From contig JBCCGR010000076.1 in NCBI GenBank assembly GCA_039029195.1, forward strand, positions 1-10,934: a DNA stretch of 10,934 nucleotides. The letters are read 5' to 3'. The notes under the pieces were generated by a model. That model had not been told where the DNA came from. It did no database searches and worked only from the letters and a program-made list of their open reading frames with translations. The stretch comes from JBCCGR01 sp039029195 (GTDB lineage Bacteria; Pseudomonadota; Alphaproteobacteria; Rhizobiales; Rhizobiaceae). Numbering within the stretch: the first letter of the stretch is position 1; every line of letters starts with the position of its first letter. The position numbers and the translations under genes are program-made. Below, piece after piece: positions 1 through 5,750 of this stretch.

Positions 1-414
1 AGAAGCAACTAACCCCATGTTTGGTTGTCTGAATTACAAACTTGGATGTGCAGAGCTTTCTCACATGTACAAATTAGGATGTCGATTCATCAAACATGGG
101 ATGTCAGCTTGTTGTACAATAGTGCACTTCTTGGCCGGTTTCTTCTCATATCCATATTTGTTCTCTCCGGTCAAATCCATTCTCATCGCGGTTCTGTACG
201 AATATTGTTTTCGTCTGTACGGCACTCTCAGGCTTTTCTCTCGCTGATTTCTCTCACCCTGGGCTCTTCTTTCTTCTTCTTTGGAAAATGGAGTGAGAAG
301 TTTTATCTCTCTCGTTGAGCAGTGTTACGGTGTGGAACGTTTGTTGTCAGAGAACGAAACACAACAGAAGCGATTGGGTTTTTGGCCTTAGACTTCTTGT
401 GTGGTTGGACTGAT
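1..414. other. Eukaryotic-looking stretch with no assigned gene
   Basis: I see no supportable gene here. It may be the 3' UTR or a further intron of the minus-strand exon gene that reaches its first in-frame stop at 417-415. No AATAAA-type polyadenylation signal is visible on the minus strand, which leaves open a splice at the GG|GTAGAT just before that stop. Short open frames on both strands look like chance. Confidence 0.4.
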
Positions 415-1345
415 CTACCCTCCCCCATCACTAAATAGCTGTACATCTGGCCAGATCCAGGGTAGTTGGCATTCCATGCAAGCAGAGAGGTAGTTCTTGA
501 CTTGCTCGGTACACAAATCCATTGAATTTTTCCTACCAGATCTGAACGAAGAATGAACAAAATCATCGTGATGGAGGAGTCTGCATCACTCGAATTCTTT
601 CAATTGCGGCAGTAACCAATCCCGTTTGTCCAACGAGTGGTGCTCCACATGCAAAACTATCAGCCTTCTTATTCAGTATCTTACCCGAGAGACATAGAGC
701 TCCCTCGCTGTCGTGATGGAGTCGTCGGAAAGCCAGTATCTCTGACAGGTTTCCAAGACGAACGTTTACGCTTGGATTCCGCCAGCGCCGCTTCCTGCCC
801 CAGGCGCAGCTGCAGGGAGAAAAATGGCCAAATTTATTGACGTGCCGGTAACTGCAACTTCCAAGTACACCAAACGCAAAGACATAAACTGAATCAAACC
901 TTAACCCACACGGGGATTTAGGCTCTCCAGACACGGCCAAAGAAGTATAGTAGGGCAGGGGTGACAATCGTACCAACTGAAGTTGGGTGAAGCTTGGCAC
1001 TCACCCTCTCTTGTTCTTCAGAGCGCACAAGTCCAAAGAGACAACGACCGAGCTTAACGTCATCCAGGCGTTTGCTGCAACAGCACAGCACAACACAGCA
1101 TGGAAAATAATTTTTAAACCATTTTTAGAAATGCCACACAACTGCCAGCATGAACAAGAACGGAAATCAGGGTAATTTTTGCCCCTGGCACGGTGTGCGC
1201 TCATATCCTGTGACTCCTTGAAAGATGCCAGTACTGCAACAGGGAACGGGTCAACTGGGGGCTCAGGATGTAAGATAACTTACGTAGCAGATTTTACTTG
1301 AGCCTCAACTGTTAACCGAGACATGTCGCCGCCATCATCTGGAAC
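415..1345 (-). CDS. Multi-exon eukaryotic gene (four exons), unidentified, possibly CDK-inhibitor-like
   Basis: Four minus-strand exons are bounded by consensus splice sites: 1345-1284 (donor GTAAGT), 1074-1005 (acceptor with a long T/G/C tract ending TTGCAG, donor GTGAGT), 809-685 (acceptor CTCCCTGCAG, donor GTAAGA) and 541-415 (acceptor TTCGTTCAG, stop TAG). The phases match at each join: exon 1 leaves two bases, exon 2 takes one and ends in phase 0, exon 3 leaves two and exon 4 takes one. The product is therefore open over about 110 codons. An ATG inside exon 1 (MSRLTVEAQVKSAT) could be the start; a good acceptor just upstream suggests a 5' UTR intron or an earlier exon. Exons 2 and 3 spell LFGLVRSEEQER, then about 18 residues to a Trp. 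This spacing recalls the LFGPVxxEExxR...W core of the p27/CIP CDK-inhibitor domain, but the match is weak and the name is a guess. The exon structure is seen directly; the function is inference. Confidence 0.55.
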
Positions 1346-1949
1346 CTGCCATAGACAAGGAAGACAGAAGAAGCACAAAACTGTTCACTGCACCTTCAGA
1401 GCAAACAACATCCCCCACTTTCAGTTTGATAACTGAACAAAACTACAGTTGTGGCCAATGAAATCCGACCCTCGCGACTGAGGACAGTGCAGCGAGTTGA
1501 CTGCGTCACGCTTAGTTTTTACGAGAATTCCACTCAATCAAAATGGCGTCGCGTTTCTCAAAAAATGCGAAAGTTGGCGTGACGAAATCGCTTGAAATAC
1601 TTGTCATTCCGATCTTCGTTCGGCCATATCTTCATCTATTTGCCTTGTTTTCCACAGAAATTGTGATTTTTGGGCTTGGCCTTTGACGAGCTTCACGTTC
1701 ATGTCGCGTACAGTCCGTCGTCGTTCTCAGCGTCGTCAGGGACTCGTCGTTTGTGACGAGCTTTTTCCTTCACTTTGGCCTGTGAATCGTCGTGGTTTTC
1801 TTTGTTTCTAATTTAGCTGCTGGGAAGATCAATTTGGTTTGGGGTAGGTTGGCCTGCTGGGGAGCTTTGGCGAAAAGTTCGTTTCAAGACGTGCATTTGA
1901 AAGTCGTGCATCTGGACTTTTTCTCATTTTTTGCTTTAGGTCCTCGGAT
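1346..1949. promoter_or_regulatory. Probable divergent (bidirectional) promoter region
   Basis: This 600-base gap lies between two genes reading away from each other. It holds a YY1-like AAAATGGCGTCG near 1540 and several TGACG/CGTCA half-sites of CRE/ATF type, near 1505, 1578, 1684, 1733 and 1755. No clear TATA box is present, as is common for housekeeping bidirectional promoters. The ATG inside the YY1-like site opens only a short frame of about 47 codons, which I do not call a gene. The right end carries the splice acceptor described separately. Confidence 0.35.
1919..1939 (+). other. 3' splice acceptor before the RAG1-N-like frame
   Basis: A long T-rich tract ends in TTGCTTTAG at 1939, ten bases before the ATG at 1950. 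This is a typical animal 3' splice site and suggests that the 5' UTR is split by an intron, with the coding exon starting at 1940. The matching donor was not identified with confidence; GGGGTAGGT near 1842 is one candidate. Confidence 0.5.
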
Positions 1950-2690
1950 ATGGACGACCATGTGACCTTTTCGCAGCATGTCTGCCGTGTAGGCGGTAGG
2001 ACGTTTCAATCTCTGAGCCAGAAAACACGATACGACTGTTTACAATACAAAGACGAGCTGAAAGCCGTTTTCTTGATTGATGCGACACGAGACTCACCCG
2101 GCATTCACCCACCACATATATGCCATCTTTGTCAACGCACATTGAAACGTCTGGCATCCAAGCCCAACCCAAAGGAGGGTCATTGTGGAGGTGGCTGCGG
2201 GCCAGTTGTTGCATGGACACCCCACCACAGGACTACATGCAATTTTTGCACCAAGCAAGCCAGCAAGGTAAGGGGAAAACGCACGAACACAATCAGTGAC
2301 GCGCCTCCCCAGAAGAAGTTGCGGGGTGCTGCCGCACAATGGAGCAAAGAGCACGAACACACAGAACTTGATCCTACACAAGAGCAACACACAACTGATG
2401 CTAAGACAAAACAAACTGCACCCACTATTCCAAGCCAGTCCATCCACACACACGCAACACCACCACATGCAACAAGTATCCCATTGCGCAGAGCACGATT
2501 CATCGACGCAAGTGCAGTGGAGGAATGTGAAATATGCAAGTATGTTGTTGATGGTGCGGTGCAACTGTCATGCTGCGAGGAGTTATTCTGTGCTGCATGC
2601 ATTGAGCAGTGGCTAGAAACAAGCAGCAAGTGTCGAAAGTGTGACGAGAGCGTTACAGGGCGAAGCTTTCTGCACCCAGGGAAGGTGCTA
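1950..2690 (+). CDS. RAG1 N-terminal-like zinc-binding/RING protein, 3' truncated
   Basis: This frame resembles the non-catalytic N-terminal third of vertebrate RAG1 and the RAG1-N-like proteins of invertebrates. In order it has a zinc motif start (HVCRVGGRTFQS, residues 10-21), the IHPPHICHLCQRTLKR segment (52-67) matching RAG1 IHPxxFCHNC, WTPHHRTTCNFC (89-100) matching WHPHTPSCDIC, a low-complexity T/H/Q-rich linker (about 110-180), and a RING finger (193-231, CEIC...SCCEELFCAAC...CRKC). Two expected zinc ligands differ: the first CxxC reads CRVGG, and the RING His position holds Glu beside an extra Cys. In RAG1 this region is a ubiquitin ligase and dimerisation module. No RNase-H catalytic core follows because bacterial sequence starts at about 2690, so the frame's continuation to 2858 is not native. 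The start ATG follows a strong splice acceptor. The coding call is firm; the role in this organism is unknown. Confidence 0.75.
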
Positions 2691-2803
2691 GGCTTGGCTA
2701 TATTGATCAGAAGTCACTGCTCGGCGGGGACCTCGACATCAGTCTCGAAGCGGCGGAAAGCGCGATCACCGAGAAATTGGCTAAGCCGCTTGGCGAAGAG
2801 ATC
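2690..2803 (+). pseudogene. Fragment of N-methylhydantoinase A / 5-oxoprolinase family subunit (HyuA)
   Basis: In the frame starting at 2690/2693 the DNA encodes LGYIDQKSLLGGDLDI, followed by a helix ending AITEKLAKPLG. This is the pattern LGxLDPxxFLGG...AAxxAI...AxPLG of the HyuA hydantoinase family, an ATP-dependent ring-opening enzyme of roughly 690 residues. Only about 38 residues remain, with no start, no catalytic part and no end. The upstream edge coincides with the jump from eukaryotic sequence. The downstream edge is lost in about 50 unassigned bases before the opposite-strand dehalogenase remnant. I take it as a broken gene end or an assembly scrap. Confidence 0.6.
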
Positions 2804-2855
2804 GACTTTCCGCGTCCGATTCAGGTCGGTAACCATCTGCCCGAGCCGCAGGGCG

Positions 2856-3116
2856 TGATCTGCCGAAACCGATCAGGTCCGGTGCAATGACCCGATGCCC
2901 GCGTTGGGTGAAACGCGGTATCATGTGGCGGTAGAGGTAACACCAGGTTGGCTCGCCATGCATCGCCAGAATCGGTGCCGACTCGGCCGGCCCTTCGTCC
3001 AGATAATGCAGCCGCAGCGCCCCGCCTTCGCCGTCATCGACTGAAAGATAGTTGGGTGGGAATGCAAAATCCGCCAGGTTTTCGAAACGGTCATCCGGTG
3101 TTCTCAGCGCTTTCAT
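2856..3116 (-). pseudogene. Haloalkane dehalogenase, N-terminal remnant
   Basis: The ATG at 3116 is preceded by AAGGAGG seven bases upstream, so this was a real start. The product has the haloalkane dehalogenase (alpha/beta hydrolase, HLD-I type) opening: MKALRTPDDRFENL, then HYLDEGPA, HGEPTWCYLYRHMIP (the oxyanion-hole region with halide-side Glu and Trp) and VIAPDLIGFGRS. The family has about 300 residues; homology stops after about 87, before the DW(G/Q) nucleophile Asp and the later catalytic acid and His. An in-frame tail of about 25 residues to 2781 shows no family resemblance and comes from other sequence. The product would be inactive. The gene reads away from the quinone oxidoreductase gene at 3202, with an 85-base shared upstream gap. 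Confidence 0.75.
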
Positions 3117-3201
3117 GATCGACCCTCCTTGCGTCATTTCGGACTGGCTTTCGCGGTTTGCGAAGCTAGGGTGAGGACAAGTTTACAGGCTGGGCCAAGT
3201 A

Positions 3202-4191
3202 ATGAAAGCTGTCACCTACCGAACCTTCGGAACCGCCCGCGACGTTTTGCGGATCGAAGACCTAGACACCCCCGTTCCAGCAGACGGCGAGGTGTTGGTC
3301 GAACTGGCATATTCCGGCGTCAACCCGTCTGACATCAAGGCGCGATCCGGCACGCGACCGGGCGCGACAAAACCCCCTTTTGAGATCATCGTGCCCCATA
3401 GCGACGGGTCCGGGATCATAATTGAGGTCGGGACCGGCGTGGACCGGTCCCGGATCGGTGAACGAGTCTGGATCTGGAACGGTCAATGGCGTCGCGCCTA
3501 TGGTACCGCCGCCAGCCATATTGCGCTGCCCTCTGCGCAGGCCCCCGTGTTGCCCGACCCGGTCAGTTTCGAAACCGGTGCGATTCTGGGCATTCCCGGA
3601 TTGACCGCCTGCCATACCGTGTTGGGAGGCGGGCCGGTCGAGGGGGCCACTCTGCTGATACATGGCGGGGCGGGCACCGTGGGCTTTCTGGCGGTGCAAC
3701 TGGCGCGCTGGGCTGGCGCACACGTGATTGCCACCGCAAGTCCGAAGGATCACGACCGGGTGGCCGACACAGGCGCACATCATGTTCTGGACTACGCCGC
3801 GCCTGACCTTTCCACGCGGATACTGGACGCTGCTGATGGCAAACCGGTTGACCGGATCGTTGATGTCGAGTTTGGCACAAACATAGCGGTTAACACCGAA
3901 GTGATAGCCGAATGCGGCACAATCGCCGCATATGGCTCGGCCAGGGACATGCAACCGGTCGTGCCGTTTTATCCGCTGATGTTCAAGGCGGCGACAATCG
4001 ACATCACTCTGATATACCTTCTGAACAAAGCGCCCCGGCAACGCGCCATCGAACAGTTGACAACAGCATTGAGCAGCGGAGGCCTGAGATGCCCGGTTTT
4101 CGAGATATTCGCAATGGCGCGCACCGCCGTCGCGCATGACATGGTCGAATCCGGCGGCCGTTCTGGCGCCGTTCTTATCAACGTCTCCTAG
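3202..4191 (+). CDS. Zinc-independent medium-chain dehydrogenase, quinone oxidoreductase-like (NADPH)
   Basis: The 329-residue product has full family length and two domains: an N-terminal GroES-like fold with GVNPSDIKARSG (residues 39-50), then a Rossmann fold whose nucleotide-binding turn is HGGAGTVG (154-161), followed by AVQLARWAGAHVIATAS. The catalytic and structural zinc Cys clusters of alcohol dehydrogenases are absent, which places it with the NADPH:quinone reductase/zeta-crystallin group that reduces quinones or activated double bonds in the cytoplasm. The start follows only a weak ribosome site (GGGCCAAGTA). It is divergent from the dehalogenase remnant and shows no break, so it may be functional. 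GC is visibly higher than in the cyclase-to-DUF3299 block. The physiological substrate cannot be read from the sequence. Confidence 0.88.
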   Translation: MKAVTYRTFGTARDVLRIEDLDTPVPADGEVLVELAYSGVNPSDIKARSGTRPGATKPPFEIIVPHSDGSGIIIEVGTGVDRSRIGERVWIWNGQWRRAYGTAASHIALPSAQAPVLPDPVSFETGAILGIPGLTACHTVLGGGPVEGATLLIHGGAGTVGFLAVQLARWAGAHVIATASPKDHDRVADTGAHHVLDYAAPDLSTRILDAADGKPVDRIVDVEFGTNIAVNTEVIAECGTIAAYGSARDMQPVVPFYPLMFKAATIDITLIYLLNKAPRQRAIEQLTTALSSGGLRCPVFEIFAMARTAVAHDMVESGGRSGAVLINVS

Positions 4192-4201
4192 AAGGGTCCG
4201 C

Positions 4202-4229
4202 CGCGAAAATCGATCTGCTTTTTTTCGCG
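4202..4229 (+). terminator. Hairpin after the quinone oxidoreductase gene, possible terminator
   Basis: CGCGAAAA (4202-4209) and TTTTCGCG (4222-4229) pair perfectly across a 12-base loop containing a T-run. It starts ten bases after the stop codon of the oxidoreductase gene and ends about 50 bases before the tRNA. The stem is half A/T and the T-run lies inside the hairpin, so terminator function is only possible. Confidence 0.35.
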
Positions 4230-4278
4230 AGTGCCCTCTTGAACACGACGCGCAAGGATCGTAGATAGCCGCTCACGT

Positions 4279-4353
4279 TGGGGTGTAGCCAAGTGGTAAG
4301 GCAGCGGTTTTTGGTACCGTGTATCGTAGGTTCGAATCCTACCACCCCAGCCA
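4279..4353 (+). tRNA. tRNA-Gln (anticodon UUG), CCA encoded
   Basis: The full cloverleaf can be traced. The 7-bp acceptor stem is TGGGGTG/CACCCCA, the D arm contains GTAGCCAAGTGGTAAGGC, and the anticodon stem CGGT/ACCG encloses the loop TTTTGGT with anticodon TTG. The T arm carries GGTTCGAATCC, and discriminator G is followed by genomic CCA at 4351-4353. Length is 72 bases plus CCA, normal for tRNA-Gln. It is a plausible integration site for the eroded mobile region to its right, but I found no second copy of its 3' end in the window. Confidence 0.95.
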
Positions 4354-4562
4354 TGATTTTCCCTTAGATCAAACACCGAATAGTTCGCCGCCGATTGTGA
4401 TAAATTTTCAGCAACTTAGATTTTGGCGATTTGAACTGAGATCCGAACGTGCGCGCGACAATGGTCGATTTCCGGCCGCGGTCTCACTTCACGAAGCCGA
4501 CGCCACGAGTTTGATGACTATGGGAGTGCCTGTAGATCAGAGCGCAGCGAACTGCTTGTGCT
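4354..4562. other. No gene seen between tRNA-Gln and the recombinase remnant
   Basis: About 200 bases with no convincing coding sequence, repeat or hairpin. An open frame crosses it on the plus strand, but it begins inside the tRNA and has no recognisable domain. It could hold worn recombinase 3' sequence on the minus strand that I cannot recognise. Confidence 0.3.
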
Positions 4563-4734
4563 ATCTGACCAGATAGCCGGAAAACCCGGCTTGATCAGGT
4601 AATCCGTGGTCAAGCCGTCAGGTTGTTCGCCAGCAGCGATAGCATCCAGAACATCATGCGCCAGCATCGCGAGATCGACCACACCTGTCTCGGTGGCCTG
4701 TATGAAACTCGCCACTTCGCGCGGACAAAGTTTT
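4563..4734 (-). pseudogene. Large serine recombinase (resolvase/invertase), C-terminal remnant
   Basis: The minus strand reads PREVASFIQ, then LAMLAHDVLDAIAAGEQ, then LTTDYLIKPGFPAIWSD. It resembles the C-terminal end of phage-type serine recombinases in Rhodobacteraceae, whose tail reads like LAPD(I/V)LEAIxxGxQPxxLTxxxL...PxxWxxQR. The catalytic resolvase domain, recombinase domain and zinc ribbon are missing, so it cannot act. The expected final residues after W are replaced by unrelated sequence. Such enzymes insert islands, which fits a position between a tRNA and a stray cas2. The match is from memory of the motif pattern and is moderate. Confidence 0.5.
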
Positions 4735-4801
4735 GAGAGGGCAGGCTGGCCTTGGCTTTGCCAAGTCCACCCGATCCCTTAACGCTTGCGGGTCTCGGAT
4801 C

Positions 4802-5146
4802 ATGAGCAACTCAACCACCGATCTATCGGGGTATCGTCTGATGTGGATCCTAGTGATGTTCGACCTGCCGACCGACACCAAAACGCAACGCAAAGCCGCG
4901 ACAGATTTCCGGAACTTTCTGCTGGATGAAGGCTTTGAGCGCAGCAAGTTCTCTGTCTACGCGAGATTTGTAAACGGAAGGGAGGCCTTTGCCACCCGAG
5001 TGAACCGCATCGAGCGTCAACTGCCCGATGCAGGGGATGTTCAAGGCCTGAACTTCACTGATCGACAATGCCTGGATATCATACACTTTTCGGACCAGGG
5101 CCAAAACCGAGCCCGGGAGAATCCGCAACAATTGGTGATGTATTGA
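4802..5146 (+). CDS. cas2: CRISPR-associated endonuclease Cas2, type II-C style, orphan
   Basis: The 114-residue frame from ATG 4802 has the Cas2 ferredoxin-like start YRLMWILVMFDLPTDTKTQR, with the conserved metal-binding Asp (D21) at the end of strand 1. RKAATDFRNFLLDEGF and FSVYARF follow, then VNRIERQLPD and the ending ENPQQLVMY. This layout matches Cas2 of alphaproteobacterial type II-C loci. Cas2 dimers bridge two Cas1 dimers during spacer integration. The frame is open upstream to 4733, but those residues (QAGLGFAKSTRSL) are not Cas2; they may be the last trace of cas1. No cas1 or cas9 is present, so acquisition could only work if they are encoded elsewhere. A short CRISPR remnant follows 74 bases downstream in the usual cas1-cas2-array order. 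Confidence 0.9.
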   Translation: MSNSTTDLSGYRLMWILVMFDLPTDTKTQRKAATDFRNFLLDEGFERSKFSVYARFVNGREAFATRVNRIERQLPDAGDVQGLNFTDRQCLDIIHFSDQGQNRARENPQQLVMY

Positions 5147-5219
5147 GGCTGACCTACCCGAAAACCACAACAGCCCCTCAGCTGAAATCCAAATATTACA
5201 ATTGGTTGGCTGAGGAGCG

Positions 5220-5346
5220 ATTGTAGATGTTCAAAATTCGCGGCCGCAACATTTGCTGGCTTGTGGCCGTCTGGCCGCCGATTGTAGCTGTTCAAAATCC
5301 GCAGTTCAGCCGCAACACTGCCCGTCGACAGCAACGGCCGCCGGCT
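5220..5346. CRISPR. Two-repeat CRISPR remnant, type II-C like
   Basis: Repeat 2 (5281-5316) is 36 bases, beginning ATTGTAGCTGTTC and ending CAGCCGCAAC. Repeat 1 (5220-5250) has the same ends (ATTGTAGATGTTCAAAAT...GCCGCAAC) but has lost five central bases. They flank a 30-base spacer (5251-5280). A second 30-base stretch (5317-5346) follows repeat 2 and would be spacer 2; where repeat 3 should begin, IS481 sequence starts. The 36+30 periodicity is typical of type II-C. Read on the minus strand the repeat begins GTTGCGGC and ends GCTACAAT, the usual II-C orientation with transcription toward cas. The shortened repeat next to cas2 would then be the leader-distal terminal repeat, and the leader end has been lost. 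Confidence 0.75.
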
Positions 5347-5453
5347 ATCTGGAAGCAAGATTGGACGAGTGGGAACGCTTCTACAATTTTCATAGACCGT
5401 ACGGCGCTCATTATGAAAAGACACGCTACGAAGCTCTCAAAGAAAAGCCATAA
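5346..5453 (+). pseudogene. IS481-family transposase, C-terminal remnant abutting the CRISPR array
   Basis: The frame ending at 5453 reads YLEARLDEWERFYNFHRPYG followed by a tail ending TRYEALKEKP. This is the W-x-x-FYNxxRPHxAxxxxTPxEAL end of IS481 (and IS3) DDE transposases, where dimer contacts and the last catalytic region lie. Only about 36 of roughly 300 residues remain. The match begins exactly where CRISPR repeat 3 would be due, so insertion or deletion through the element probably removed the rest of the array. It differs from the IS481 remnant near 10 kb. Confidence 0.65.
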
Positions 5454-5610
5454 ATCAGATGCGAAGTGTCCCGAGGGTGGCCGGGCCCTACAATGCGTAA
5501 ATCGGACTAATTCGGCCTGCCACATTCTCTTGATCGCTAATCTCAGTCACCCGGACATGGGACTGATGTGATTATAAATTGCCGTATTATTTCGTAAGTT
5601 GTTCATCCAA
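5454..5610. other. Non-coding gap after the transposase remnant
   Basis: This is probably the 3' end of the IS remnant plus the upstream region of the cyclase gene. TGTCCCGAGGGTGGCCGGG near 5467 could be an IS terminal sequence, but no partner end is present to prove it. The stretch becomes AT-rich toward the promoter at 5611. Confidence 0.3.
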
Positions 5611-5639
5611 TTGAACACTTGTACGCATTTACTTATTAA
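5611..5639 (+). promoter_or_regulatory. Sigma70-type promoter for the cyclase gene
   Basis: TTGAAC (5611-5616) and TATTAA (5634-5639) are separated by exactly 17 bases in an AT-rich stretch and match the -35/-10 consensus well. The start codon is at 5751, leaving a leader of about 100 bases. No gene lies between. Confidence 0.55.
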
Positions 5640-5750
5640 CTGTCGGGCACATTGATATGTAAGATATGTCAACGACATGCTGGCCGATGGGGCGTTTCTG
5701 GATCGACCGCAGAGCGTGCGTTAAGACTAAAGGTAGAGGGAGGAGATCTC

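Noticed and set aside
563..1000. Continuous 145-codon minus-strand frame
   Set aside because: It runs across good splice sites in a frame that does not fit the phase-consistent exons; its apparent length seems accidental.
2258..2272. Possible splice donor CAAG|GTAAGG inside the RAG1-N-like frame
   Set aside because: The frame reads straight through to the RING finger in the same order as in RAG1, so splicing here is not needed.
1..2690. Search for RSS-like heptamers (CACAGTG) or transposon ends around the RAG1-N-like gene
   Set aside because: I saw no CACAGTG/CACTGTG pair or terminal inverted repeat flanking the gene, so a transposon origin is not supported here.
2691..2858. C-terminal 55 residues of the plus-strand frame after the RING finger
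   Set aside because: The DNA here codes for HyuA in another frame and is bacterial; the extension is produced by the junction.
3262..4137. Long minus-strand open frame of 291 codons opposite the quinone oxidoreductase
   Set aside because: It is a high-GC shadow of the real gene with no recognisable domain or ribosome site.
4188..4376. Minus-strand open frame containing GGRIRTYDTRYQKPLPYHL
   Set aside because: It is the antisense of tRNA-Gln; this peptide is a well-known false annotation in many bacterial genomes.
5233..5246. AATTCGCGGCCGC looks like an EcoRI-NotI cloning adaptor
   Set aside because: It lies within CRISPR repeat 1 and both flanks match repeat 2, so the NotI site is better explained by the repeat having lost five bases; no other vector sequence is seen.
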